Part shown: one piece after another, positions 41,670 through 49,709 of the stretch
Position numbering within the stretch: the first letter of the stretch is position 1
Layout of the letters: each line of letters begins with the position of its first letter
Origin: Actinomycetota bacterium
Lineage (GTDB): Bacteria > Actinomycetota > Thermoleophilia > RBG-16-64-13
Length of the DNA: 64,000 nt
NCBI GenBank assembly: GCA_012523095.1
Contig: JAAYJE010000062.1
Coordinates: 1 to 64,000, forward strand
Direction of reading: 5' to 3'
Position numbers and translations under genes: made by a program
Notes under the pieces: generated by a model
The model's database searches: none
What the model was told of the DNA's origin: nothing
Seen by the model: the letters and a program-made list of their open reading frames with translations, nothing else

Positions 41670-42545
41670 ATGGCTCTGGAGATAGAAAGGTTCCTGCATA
41701 CCGAGCGGTTGCCGCACATCTGGTGCCCGGGCTGCGGACTCGGCATCATCACGGCGGCGTTCCTGCGGGTTGTCATCGACCTGGGCTTGGAGCGGGACAA
41801 GACCGTGGTGGTAAGCGGCATCGGTTGTTCGAGTCGTGCCGCCAACTACTTGGATCTGGGCACCGTCCACTCGATCCACGGCAGGGCTCTGGCGGTTGCC
41901 ACCGGAGTCAAGATGGCGCGGCCCGACTTCACCGTGATCGTGTTCACAGGCGACGGAGACGGGGCGGCCATCGGTGGCAATCACCTCATCCACGCCTGCC
42001 GGCGCAACATCGATCTGACCTGCATACTGTTCAACAACAGCACCTACGGCATGACGGGCGGGCAGACCTCGCCGACTATGGCTGTGGGCGACCGGTCGAC
42101 CACTGCACGCTATGGACAGGTGGAACCTCCTTTTGATCTCTGTCGATTGGCCGAAGCCGCGGGTGCCAGCTTCGTGGCCCGTGGAACGGCCGCCCAGGCT
42201 CGACTGATTGAGAGACTCATCAAGGAGGGCATCCAGCACCAGGGCTTCTCGTTCATAGAGGCGGTCGTTCCCTGCCCGACGGAGTACGGTCGGCGGAACG
42301 CGCTGAAGAGCCCGCTGGAGATGCTCGATAATGAACGAACCCGGTCCGTGACCCAGGCGCAGGCCGTTAAACTCACGCAGGAGGAGCTGGCCGGCAAGAT
42401 AGTGACGGGTGTCTTGCATCTGGACGAGGACGCGCCGGAATTCCAGCAGGCCTATGCCGCGTCGGCGCGTGCGCAGGCCGAGAGGGCGGGCGCCCGCGTG
42501 CAAATCGACATGACACAGAAACTACCGGTGGGAGAACAGAAGTGA
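41670..42545 (+). CDS. korB: 2-oxoacid:ferredoxin oxidoreductase subunit beta (KorB type)
   Basis: 291 residues. WCPGCGLGIITAAF holds cluster-ligand cysteines, and GIGCSSRAANYLDL and HGRALAVATGVKMARPD are typical. The TPP/Mg motif is GDGDGAAIGGNHLIHACRRNIDLTCILFNNSTYGMTGGQ. It starts three bases after korA and overlaps korG by four bases. Its C-terminal segment (GKIVTGVLHLDEDAPEFQQAY) recurs in degraded form at 43403, part of a decayed second copy of the operon. Confidence 0.92.
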   Translation: MALEIERFLHTERLPHIWCPGCGLGIITAAFLRVVIDLGLERDKTVVVSGIGCSSRAANYLDLGTVHSIHGRALAVATGVKMARPDFTVIVFTGDGDGAAIGGNHLIHACRRNIDLTCILFNNSTYGMTGGQTSPTMAVGDRSTTARYGQVEPPFDLCRLAEAAGASFVARGTAAQARLIERLIKEGIQHQGFSFIEAVVPCPTEYGRRNALKSPLEMLDNERTRSVTQAQAVKLTQEELAGKIVTGVLHLDEDAPEFQQAYAASARAQAERAGARVQIDMTQKLPVGEQK

Positions 42546-43192
42546 CCGACGTCTCAGGAGCGCCACGGAAGCGGACAGAGTCGATGCTGGGCTCGGTGGC
42601 CGCTTCGTTCCGGCCGAGATTCGGCCTGCTCGCCGACCGCGACTTCGTCGAGGTGCGGCTCGGGGGCAGTGGCGGGCAGGGCGTGGTGCTGATGGGCATC
42701 ATTCTGGCGACTGCGGCCAACCACGACGGCCGCTGTGTGGTGGAGACCGAGTCTTACGGACCTGAAGCCCGGGGCGGATACAGCCGCAGCGACGTCATCA
42801 TCGCCGAGGCGCCCATCGACTATCCGAAGCTTGATAACGCCGATTTGCTGGTGGCCCTCTCGCAGGATTCGGCACAGGGGTATGTCAAGTCTCTGCGAAG
42901 GAACGGCGTGCTTATCTACGACAGCGAGATAGTGAAGAACCCTCCTGCCTTCGCCGGTGCGACCATCGGTCTGCCGTTCAGTCTTTGGGCGAAAGAAGAG
43001 ACCGGCAGGATCCAGGCCACGAACGTGGTCGCTCTGGGTGCGGTAGCGCGGATCACAGGGGTTGTCTCCATCCAGTCGATCCGGGAAGCCGTGAGCGAGG
43101 CCGTCCCGGCCGGCACTACGGAGGTCAATCTCAAGGCACTTGATAGAGGACTGAGCGTGGACCCGGCGGAGTGGGAGACAGACCAAAGGTAG
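42542..43192 (+). CDS. korG: 2-oxoacid:ferredoxin oxidoreductase subunit gamma (KorG type)
   Basis: 216 residues from a GTG overlapping the korB stop. After a 35-residue leader comes the gamma-subunit core: EVRLGGSGGQGVVLMGIILATAA, VVETESYGPEARGGYSRSDVIIAE, IDYPKLDNADLLVALSQDS and GVLIYDSEIV. GGxGGQG is intact, in contrast to the paralogue at 43545. The longer leader relative to other KorG proteins is shared in part with the paralogue (GLLADRDF and GLLAERDL), supporting duplication. Confidence 0.92.
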   Translation: MTDVSGAPRKRTESMLGSVAASFRPRFGLLADRDFVEVRLGGSGGQGVVLMGIILATAANHDGRCVVETESYGPEARGGYSRSDVIIAEAPIDYPKLDNADLLVALSQDSAQGYVKSLRRNGVLIYDSEIVKNPPAFAGATIGLPFSLWAKEETGRIQATNVVALGAVARITGVVSIQSIREAVSEAVPAGTTEVNLKALDRGLSVDPAEWETDQR

Positions 43193-43267
43193 GGACAACC
43201 GGCGCACGACCGACGGGTGCGCTCGACGCGGGCGCTTCGTTGCCGGGGGGAGTGTCATGTGCATGTG

Positions 43268-43402
43268 GGCCCGCTGAGGTACGACTTCACCCCCAGATGC
43301 CTGGATCTGGAGCCTGGGCGGGAGGTATACGGACCCTGGCTATTCGGTTCGGAAGCCCATCTTCACGTCACCGAGCGCATGCATGACCGGACCGGAGGAT
43401 AG
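43268..43402 (+). pseudogene. korA remnant (internal fragment)
   Basis: The frame reads YDFTPRCLDLEPGREVYGP, then AHLHVTERMHDRTGG and a stop. It aligns with the middle of KorA just upstream (FDFTPGYIRPELAPEVRPP, then EHPHVTGLFHDETG). Only about 45 codons survive, without the catalytic or N-terminal parts. Together with the korB fragment at 43403 and the intact second korG it looks like the wreck of a tandem korABG duplication. A short expressed peptide cannot be excluded. Confidence 0.6.
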
Positions 43403-43544
43403 ATGTCTCCTCTTCTGGGGGACAAGATCATTACCGGCATACTGCGTCATGACGCGAACAAGGTGGAGTACCAATGGTCTTACCGGCCCTCACGGAGCGG
43501 GCTCGAACTTAGGGGGCTCGTGAGGCCGGATGGGAGGAGTCAGG
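43403..43544 (+). pseudogene. korB remnant (C-terminal fragment)
   Basis: The frame opening at ATG 43403 reads LGDKIITGILRHDANKVEYQ, matching the KorB C-terminus (LAGKIVTGVLHLDEDAPEFQ). The first 230 or so residues of KorB are missing, including the TPP site. The fragment keeps operon order (korA piece, korB piece, korG copy). The frame continues past 43545 only as a shadow of the second korG. Confidence 0.6.
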
Positions 43545-44186
43545 ATGAGCGAGATAACTGCGAGCGGGTTCAGTCAACCGGCCATCGGCAAGGGACCGCG
43601 TCCGGAACGCGCCGGCCTGCTGGCAGAGCGCGATCTCCTGGCCGTTCGCTTCGGCGGCACGGGGCTCCAGGGGGTGATGTTCATGGGCGTTGCGCTGGCG
43701 ATGGCAGCCACCAGAGACCATCGCTACGTGGCGCAGACCCAGACCTATGGTCTCGGCGAACGAGAAGACTACGGCCACAGTGACGTCCTCATCTCCGACC
43801 TGCCGATCGACTATCCTGAACTGGAGGGAGCCGACCTCCTTGTGGCGTTGCGCCAAGACGCGCTGACCGCCTACGTGGACCTCCTGCGGCCGGACGGTAT
43901 CCTTATTTACGACTTGGAGAACGTCATTCATCCACCGGTCTTCGAAGGAGACGTGTTCGGTATCCCGTTCCGCCGGCTCGCAGAGGAAGAAGCGGGACCG
44001 CGCGACACCACGACCGTCGTCTTGACTTTGGGGGCCGTGGTGGGGATCACCGGCGTGGTGTCGGTCGAGTCGCTGCATAAGACCATGCTCGGTATGGTGG
44101 TGGGGGGCACCGAGGACGTGAATATGACCGCGATGGCGCGAGGACTCGATCTGGAGGCCGACGAATGGCGAAGGAGCTATGCATGA
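43545..44186 (+). CDS. Diverged KorG paralogue (2-oxoacid oxidoreductase gamma-like)
   Basis: The ATG at 43545, five bases after GGGAGGAG, gives 213 residues; the track start at 43530 falls on that site. The protein is collinear with KorG: FGGTGLQGVMFMGVALAMAA, IDYPELEGADLLVALRQDA and GILIYDLENVIHPPVF. Key positions have drifted: GGSGGQG is GGTGLQG, and ESYGPEARGGYSRSD is QTYGLGEREDYGHSD. Its own alpha and beta partners survive only as fragments. It may bind another complex. Its stop overlaps the BadF-type ATPase start (ATGA), tying the two together. Confidence 0.78.
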   Translation: MSEITASGFSQPAIGKGPRPERAGLLAERDLLAVRFGGTGLQGVMFMGVALAMAATRDHRYVAQTQTYGLGEREDYGHSDVLISDLPIDYPELEGADLLVALRQDALTAYVDLLRPDGILIYDLENVIHPPVFEGDVFGIPFRRLAEEEAGPRDTTTVVLTLGAVVGITGVVSVESLHKTMLGMVVGGTEDVNMTAMARGLDLEADEWRRSYA

Positions 44187-44965
44187 TCGTCGCGGGTATC
44201 GATGTAGGCGCGAAGAACGTCCACGTGGTCCTCATGAAGGACGGGGTTCTAATGGCGCGGGCGGTCGCACCTTCAGGTTTTGATCACGAGGAGTCGGCTA
44301 CGCGGGGCTTGGCGGAGGCGGCGGCCACCGCCGGGGTGGATCGGGAAGACATCGGTCTTATCGCCGCGACGGGTGCCGGGCGCAAGGCCCTGGCGTTCGC
44401 CGTCGAGCAGCCGACCGAGATCGCCACCGGTGCGCGGGCGGGATTCGACCTCTACCCGGGCGCCCGCACGGTGGTGGATGTCGGGGCCGACGAGGCTAGG
44501 GCCATCAAGCTGGGTGACGGCGGGAAGGTGGTCGATTTCGCCATCAACGAGAAGTGCGCAGCCGGCGCCGGAGCCTTCGTGGAGGCTATGAGCCGGGCTT
44601 TGGAGATGCCGTTGGACGATTTCGCCGAGGCCTCCCTGGAGTCGACTCAGACCATCCCTATGAACGCTCAGTGCACGGTCTTCGCGGAATCAGAGGTGGT
44701 CAGCCTGATACATGCGAACACACCGCCGGCCGATATCGCTCGAGCGGTTCACGATGCTATGGCCAGTCGCGTCTCCACCATGGTGCGGCGCGTTGGGGTG
44801 GAAGATCCGATAGTACTGGGGGGCGGCGCCGCCCTGAACGTGGGGTTCGTCAAGGCTCTGTCGGAAGCGTTGGGGGGGGTGGAAGTGCACGTCTTGGCCG
44901 ATGCTGAGTACCTGGGGGCGCACGGCGCGGCTTTGATCGCCTGGGAGGCCTCGCAAAGGGTGTAG
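44183..44965 (+). CDS. BadF/BadG/HgdC-type ATPase (dehydratase/reductase activator)
   Basis: 260 residues from the ATG at 44183 that overlaps the previous stop; an ATG at 44165 would add six. ASKHA ATPase fold: GIDVGAKNVHVVLMKDG (phosphate 1) and TVVDVGADEARAIKLG (phosphate 2). The two cluster-ligand cysteines of activators are in INEKCAAGAGAFVEAM and AQCTVFAESEVVSLI, with the helix-cluster-helix arrangement. Homologues use ATP hydrolysis to push low-potential electrons into 2-hydroxyacyl-CoA dehydratases or benzoyl-CoA reductases. No such target enzyme is in the window. Confidence 0.87.
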   Translation: MIVAGIDVGAKNVHVVLMKDGVLMARAVAPSGFDHEESATRGLAEAAATAGVDREDIGLIAATGAGRKALAFAVEQPTEIATGARAGFDLYPGARTVVDVGADEARAIKLGDGGKVVDFAINEKCAAGAGAFVEAMSRALEMPLDDFAEASLESTQTIPMNAQCTVFAESEVVSLIHANTPPADIARAVHDAMASRVSTMVRRVGVEDPIVLGGGAALNVGFVKALSEALGGVEVHVLADAEYLGAHGAALIAWEASQRV

Positions 44966-44998
44966 TACCGGAGGCAGGTCCCTCCGGGCCTGTAGCCG

Positions 44999-46843
44999 CT
45001 AGGTAGGAGGTTGGTACGCTCGGGCCTGCACCTCGTACATCTCCGCGTAGCGGCCGTCCAACGCCAATAGCTCATCGTGCGCGCCGCTCTCGATGATGCG
45101 GCCTTGGTCGAAGATGTGGATGCAGTCGGCGGTCTGCACCGTCGAGAAGCGATGGCTGATCAAGACGACCGCCCGTCCACGAGCCAGCTTCTTGATGTGT
45201 TGGAAGACGTCCCATTCGGCTTGGGGGTCCAGCGCACTGGTGGGCTCGTCGAAAATGAGAATCTGCGCATCCCGCACGAACGATCGGGCCAGAGCGATCT
45301 TCTGCCACTCGCCGACACTGAGTTCTTCGCCCTCGTCGAACCACTTGCCGAGCATGGTGTCGTAGCCGTGGCGAAGACCGGCGATGGTCTCGTGCGCGCC
45401 GGCGTCTCGGGCCGCCGCCTCGACGGCAGGATCGTCTTCCTCCAAGGCCACATTGCCGAGCCGGACGTTCTCTCGCGCCGTCAACTGATACTGGGCGAAA
45501 TCCTGGAAGATGACGCTCAGACACCGTCGAAGGTCGAGCAGGTCGAAGTTGCGGAGATCGATGCCGTCGATGGTGATGGACCCGGCGTTCGGATCGTAGA
45601 GCCGGCATAGGAGCTTGACAAGCGTAGTCTTGCCCGATCCATTGGGGCCCACGAAGGCCGTCACCTCCCCCGGCCGAATGGTGAGAGAGATGTCCTTGAG
45701 GGCGGTTCGCTCAGTACCCGGATAGCTGAAGTGGACACCTTCGAACCGGATGCCCTCGGACATGGGCCGTGGCATCGGTTTCGGGGTGGTGGGAGCAAGG
45801 ACCCGCGGCTCGAGAGTCATGAACTCATCGTAATATGTGAGGAACAGGTTATCTTCATATAGGGAAGCAAAACCGCGCAGCACGGCCTGCAGCGACCCGA
45901 GGCTGGTCTGGAAGGCCTGGTAGTAGAGCACCATGCTGCCGACCGTGATGATGCCTTGGATAGCCCGCCAGGCGATAAATGCGAAGGTGCCGAACACCGC
46001 CACGACGGAAGCGACCCCCGCGGCAAGTTCGGCGAGGGAGCGTCGCATGGCAAGGCCGATGAGCTCGTGCCGCAGGCGGAGTCGCAATTCGCGATGCCAG
46101 GAGCGGAAACGGTCGCCCAGGTCGAACAGACGCATCTCCTTGGCGTGCGTGCTGTCGGTGAGCAACCAATGAGCATAGTACGACTGCCGTTCGGTCTCCG
46201 TACGCCTCCGTTGCCAGTCGAAGAGCTTGCCCGAATAGCGGAAACGCACCCACGCCCCCGGGACCGCAGCGCCGAGCACGATCAAGCCCACGGCCCAGTG
46301 AAGGGTAAGGAGGAGTATCGCCATCGTCACCAGAGTGACCAGGGCCTGCCCGGTACCGGTGAGATTCCTGATGATACTCGTGGGTCGGTAGGGCGCCTCT
46401 TGTTGGGCGCGGTACAGTGCGTCGTGATAGCGCGGGTTCTCGTAGTATTCCATGTCAACCAACACGGATTGAGCATGGATGACGTCCGTCACATGGTCGG
46501 TCACGGTCCGGCCGAGGGCTTCATCAACCACGGTCGCGAGAGAGCGCAGTCCCACGGTGACCACGCCTACTACGGCCGCCAGACCGATGAGTAGAGCGAC
46601 ATGCCTGAAGGCCTCGCCGTGATCGGGGCCCGTAATACCCTCTGTGACCCCGTCGACGATGAGCTTCATCAACCAGACCGCCGCCAGCGGGAGGACGCCC
46701 TGTACCACGGTAAGCATCACGCTGGCCACCGTCCACCCGGGTGCGATGGACCACACCAGCTTGAGCGCTCGACCGAGCCGTAGCCCGTCTCTGGCTCTAG
46801 GCCTGCGCTTCTCGTGGGTCAGAGATGCTCCCTTCGTTCGCAT
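44999..46843 (-). CDS. ABC exporter, fused permease and ATP-binding (lipid/peptide type)
   Basis: 614 residues from the ATG at 46843; the track start at 46900 adds an implausible leader. Six membrane helices span roughly residues 30-310. The nucleotide-binding domain follows: Walker A VGPNGSGKTTLVKLL, Q-loop VIFQDFAQYQ, signature EELSVGEWQKIALARSF (SVGEWQ replaces LSGGQ), Walker B ILIFDEPTSALD and H-loop LISHRFSTV. The SVGxWQ signature recurs in exporters near peptide-modification genes. It diverges from the RiPP-like operon and is a natural export candidate for its product. Confidence 0.85.
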   Translation of the reverse strand: MRTKGASLTHEKRRPRARDGLRLGRALKLVWSIAPGWTVASVMLTVVQGVLPLAAVWLMKLIVDGVTEGITGPDHGEAFRHVALLIGLAAVVGVVTVGLRSLATVVDEALGRTVTDHVTDVIHAQSVLVDMEYYENPRYHDALYRAQQEAPYRPTSIIRNLTGTGQALVTLVTMAILLLTLHWAVGLIVLGAAVPGAWVRFRYSGKLFDWQRRRTETERQSYYAHWLLTDSTHAKEMRLFDLGDRFRSWHRELRLRLRHELIGLAMRRSLAELAAGVASVVAVFGTFAFIAWRAIQGIITVGSMVLYYQAFQTSLGSLQAVLRGFASLYEDNLFLTYYDEFMTLEPRVLAPTTPKPMPRPMSEGIRFEGVHFSYPGTERTALKDISLTIRPGEVTAFVGPNGSGKTTLVKLLCRLYDPNAGSITIDGIDLRNFDLLDLRRCLSVIFQDFAQYQLTARENVRLGNVALEEDDPAVEAAARDAGAHETIAGLRHGYDTMLGKWFDEGEELSVGEWQKIALARSFVRDAQILIFDEPTSALDPQAEWDVFQHIKKLARGRAVVLISHRFSTVQTADCIHIFDQGRIIESGAHDELLALDGRYAEMYEVQARAYQPPT

Positions 46844-46964
46844 GCACGTCCATCGACGGGCAGGCGGCCACCTGTTTATTCTACGCACCACTATAGACAA
46901 AGACCGCCGTCAACGGTGCTACCATCTGGGCGCACGATTCGAACAGGCAGCCCGGGGGTCCCGC

Positions 46965-47867
46965 TTGGACGGTCACATCAGGTACTACGAGGTCGCCGGC
47001 ATGACCATCCAGGTGGAGAGCGACCTGCCCATCACTGATGCGACCTTCGCCCCGAAGTTCGCCTCCTTCCGGGTCGAGTCACCGGGAGATGACGTCGTCG
47101 TCGTTCGCCACCACTTCGGTCTGCCTGATCTGAGCGGCAAAGACCTTGGTCAAGAGGTCTACCGGCGCCCGCCCTGGGCCATATACCGGAGTGAAGAGTC
47201 CTGGCACTACTTGGGCATCGCGCCGGATCCCGAGGACCCGACGCTGCACTGTTTCGCCACCCTCAGCCTCGACCACGCGGACGTCCATGTTCACACCAGT
47301 GAGATCTACGAACAGGCGTGGCGACGTGGCGGGTTGGAGTCGCTGACGTTGTTCCCCACCGATCAGGTGCTGCTCGCCCGTCTGTTGGCCGACCGCGAGG
47401 GCTGCATCATTCATTCGAGCGGCTTGGTTATCCGTGGTCAGGGGCTGGCTTTCGTCGGCCATTCCGAAGCCGGGAAGTCTACGGCTGTTCGGCTGGCTAA
47501 GAAACGCTTGGGCGACGTCGCCCAAGTGCTGTCTGACGATCGGAACATCTTGCGTAGGTGGCCGGGAGGTTTCAAGGTATACGGCACCTGGAGTCATGGT
47601 GAGGTGCGAGAGGTTTCCAGTGGGCCCGGGTGCCTCCGCGCCCTGCTCTTTCTCGAACAGCACCAAACCAACAAGCTCCTGCCCGTCGACGGGAAGGAGG
47701 CCTGGACACAGTTGCTGGCCACGCTTGTGAAGCCGCTCGTCAGCGCTGAGTGGTGGAGCAGACAGATGGACCTGCTGGAGCGCGTCGTGGCGGAAGTGCC
47801 CTGCTACACGATGCGTTTTGACAAGAGCGGCGCCATCGTGGGCGAATTGGAGCGTCTGGTGAGATGA
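46965..47867 (+). CDS. HPr kinase/phosphorylase-like ATPase of a RiPP-type cluster
   Basis: 300 residues from the TTG at 46965, which has GGGGGT seven bases upstream; the next ATG is 47001. The track ORF from 46644 overlaps the divergent ABC gene. The N-terminal segment IRYYEVAGMTIQVESDLPI is typical of HprK-like proteins beside PqqD and radical SAM genes. The Walker A is VGHSEAGKSTAVRLAKK at about residues 164-180, preceded by REGCIIHSSGLVIRGQGLAF. The HPr-kinase signature region seems shortened (SDDRNILRR). Its substrate is unknown; the precursor peptide is one possibility. The stop overlaps the rSAM start. Confidence 0.78.
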   Translation: MDGHIRYYEVAGMTIQVESDLPITDATFAPKFASFRVESPGDDVVVVRHHFGLPDLSGKDLGQEVYRRPPWAIYRSEESWHYLGIAPDPEDPTLHCFATLSLDHADVHVHTSEIYEQAWRRGGLESLTLFPTDQVLLARLLADREGCIIHSSGLVIRGQGLAFVGHSEAGKSTAVRLAKKRLGDVAQVLSDDRNILRRWPGGFKVYGTWSHGEVREVSSGPGCLRALLFLEQHQTNKLLPVDGKEAWTQLLATLVKPLVSAEWWSRQMDLLERVVAEVPCYTMRFDKSGAIVGELERLVR

Positions 47868-49084
47868 GCGAGTACGTTCGGAGGGTCTCGCGCATCCCCG
47901 ATTCACTTCTCCCGCGTCTGCCTCATCTCGGTATCGAACTCACCGAACGGTGCGACAACGACTGTATCCACTGCTGCATCAACCTGCCGGCCGGCGATCT
48001 GGCGGCGCGGGCTCGGGAGATGACCACCCAACAGGTTCTGGAGATCATGGATCAAGCCGCCGGCCTGGGATGTTTGGAGGTGCGCCTGACGGGCGGGGAG
48101 CCACTACTGCGACCCGATTTCGAGAACATCTACTTGCACGCCCGGCGACTCGGCATGAAGGTGCTCATATACACCAATGCCCGCCGGATCACCATTCGGT
48201 TGGCGGATCTCTGGAAGCGGATCCCGCCGTTGGTACCCATCGAAGTCACCGTGTACGGCATGCGTCGCGAGTCCTATGAGGCCGTGACGCGCAGCCCCGG
48301 CTCCTATGGGCAGTTCAGGCGCGGGGTCGATCTATTGCTGGACCGTCAGATCCCGTTCGTCGTGAAGAGCGTCCTGCTGCCACCCAATCGTCACGAAGTG
48401 GAGGAGTTCGAGGAGTGGGCGCGAACCCTTCCAGCTGTGGACTCAATCCCGGGTTACTCGATGTTCTTCGAGCTGCGCGGCCGTCGTGACGACGAAGCTA
48501 AGAACGAGTTGATACGTTCCTTGCGGATCGCCCCTGAGGAAGGTGTGGCGATGCTCAGCAGAAACGAGGCCCGGTATCGGAAAGAATCGGAGGAGTTCGC
48601 ATCGAGGTTCATGGGACCTCATGGGGACCGGCTGTTCGCGTGCGGGGCCGGATGCTCCGTTTGCGTCGACGCCTACGGGCGTGCGCAGCCTTGCCTCGGT
48701 CTCCGCGCCCCAGAACTGACAGCGGACGTCCTTGCCTCATCGGTGGCTGTGGCTCTAGAAGGATTCGGCGGTCTGAAGGAGATGCGGGCCACCGATCCGG
48801 ACTACCTGCGGAGATGCGCGGTATGTTCGCTTAAGGGCTTCTGCGAGCAGTGCCCAGCGAAATCGTGGGCCGAGTACGGCACTCTCGATACACCCGTTGA
48901 GTATCTTTGCGAGGTGGCTCACGCGCAGGCTCGGTATCTGGGCTGGCTGGGCTCCGGCGCAAAGGCCTGGGAAACTGAAGTTCTGACGCGTTCGGCCGAT
49001 AAAGTGAGTGAGGCGCGGTGTTCTGCCGGACTCTACGCGCTGGAAGCGACAAGATCGGTTAGACGGAGACATACCTCGAGATGA
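47864..49084 (+). CDS. Radical SAM/SPASM peptide-modifying enzyme 1
   Basis: 406 residues. The radical SAM cluster motif is CDNDCIHC (C30, C34, C37), followed by INLPAGD and LTGGEPLLRPDF. A C-terminal SPASM-like region holds CGAGCSVCVDAYGRAQPC and RCAVCSLKGFCEQCPAKSW, enough cysteines for one or two auxiliary clusters. It shares many stretches with the second rSAM at 50738 (EVTVYG, SYEAVTR/TYEAVTR), so the two are paralogues. It overlaps HprK-like by four bases, and its stop overlaps the candidate precursor start. Peptide crosslinking or epimerisation is plausible but unproven. Confidence 0.88.
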   Translation: MSEYVRRVSRIPDSLLPRLPHLGIELTERCDNDCIHCCINLPAGDLAARAREMTTQQVLEIMDQAAGLGCLEVRLTGGEPLLRPDFENIYLHARRLGMKVLIYTNARRITIRLADLWKRIPPLVPIEVTVYGMRRESYEAVTRSPGSYGQFRRGVDLLLDRQIPFVVKSVLLPPNRHEVEEFEEWARTLPAVDSIPGYSMFFELRGRRDDEAKNELIRSLRIAPEEGVAMLSRNEARYRKESEEFASRFMGPHGDRLFACGAGCSVCVDAYGRAQPCLGLRAPELTADVLASSVAVALEGFGGLKEMRATDPDYLRRCAVCSLKGFCEQCPAKSWAEYGTLDTPVEYLCEVAHAQARYLGWLGSGAKAWETEVLTRSADKVSEARCSAGLYALEATRSVRRRHTSR

Positions 49085-49248
49085 CCGAGAAGAGAAGATG
49101 GCATAGACCCGAGCTTGTAGTCCTGACGCGCAGCAGGCCGCAAGAGGCCGTTCTTGCCAACTGTAAGCACGCGAGTCAGGGGCCCGGCCCTGACTCGTGG
49201 AAATGCAAAGAGAAGAGCGTCAGATGCGTTGTTTTCGCTAGGAGTTGA
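49081..49248 (+). CDS. Candidate RiPP precursor peptide, 55 residues
   Basis: Too short for the ORF track. The ATG overlaps the rSAM-1 stop (ATGA). The peptide has a basic start and a leader-like stretch PELVVLTRSRPQEAVLANC, then a Gly/Pro-rich segment (SQGPGPDSW) and a Cys/Lys-rich tail. Cysteines are at 28, 42 and 49. Placement between a radical SAM/SPASM gene and a PqqD gene is where precursors occur. From memory, short peptides with P-E-L-x-V-L-x-R-x-x-P-E-E-A-V-L near similar rSAM genes occur in other anaerobes, but I could not check. Unlike an upstream ORF tail, its frame is clean. Leader/core boundary unknown. Confidence 0.72.
   Translation: MTEKRRWHRPELVVLTRSRPQEAVLANCKHASQGPGPDSWKCKEKSVRCVVFARS
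49172..49197 (+). other. Perfect 10-bp inverted repeat inside the precursor gene
   Basis: CGAGTCAGGG, a six-base loop GCCCGG, then CCCTGACTCG. The RNA hairpin would be very stable. No T-tract follows, so it is not a classical terminator. It lies within codons 31-39 of the precursor and may stabilise the upstream mRNA, pause translation or attenuate downstream genes. Confidence 0.7.
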
Positions 49249-49397
49249 AAGTCCCGTCTTTTGTGTCTGCCGGGTCGTTGTAGGCTTGCTGCCGCCCTCT
49301 CTCTTTCTTTTCTATATCGTGGGCCGTCGCACATCTGTCCGCATTCGTGGTACGTTCGTCTCTACCCCCCACCATGATCGGAGGAGGCCCGCCCACC

Positions 49398-49703
49398 GTG
49401 AACGCCGGAATACCCTTGAACACCATCTGTTCCCCGTCTGAGGACGTGGTGTCGCGCGAGATCGAGGGGGAGATCATCATCGTGCCTTTGGTCGCGGGCA
49501 TCGGCGATGCGGACGACGAGCTGTACACTCTGAATGAGACCGGCCGGGCCGTATGGCGGAGGCTGGATGGTCAACGCACCCTAGGCGACATCGTGGCGGC
49601 TTTGGCTCTCGAGTTCGATGCAGGCTACTCAGAGCTGGAGGCGGACGTGCTGGGCTTCGCTGCAGCCATGATCGAGCGAGGGGTCCTGTCGGTGAAGGAT
49701 TAG
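49398..49703 (+). CDS. PqqD-like peptide chaperone (RiPP recognition element)
   Basis: The GTG at 49398 follows GAGGAGG at ten bases and gives 101 residues; the track start at 49347 is too early. The fold pattern fits PqqD: three N-terminal strands (EIEGEIIIVPLVAGIGDADDELYTLNETG), then helices with the hallmark AVWRRLDGQRTLGDIVAALALEF and a final FAAAMIERGVL. PqqD proteins bind the leader of a precursor peptide and present it to the radical SAM enzyme. It lies 150 bases after the precursor and six bases before the next gene. The 49249-49397 gap holds no other gene I can support. Confidence 0.85.
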   Translation: MNAGIPLNTICSPSEDVVSREIEGEIIIVPLVAGIGDADDELYTLNETGRAVWRRLDGQRTLGDIVAALALEFDAGYSELEADVLGFAAAMIERGVLSVKD

Positions 49704-49709
49704 GCTTTC

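Noticed and set aside
49154-49441. 95-codon plus-strand ORF over the precursor region
   Set aside because: It runs out of frame across the precursor and the PqqD start, is Arg-rich throughout, and has no ribosome site.
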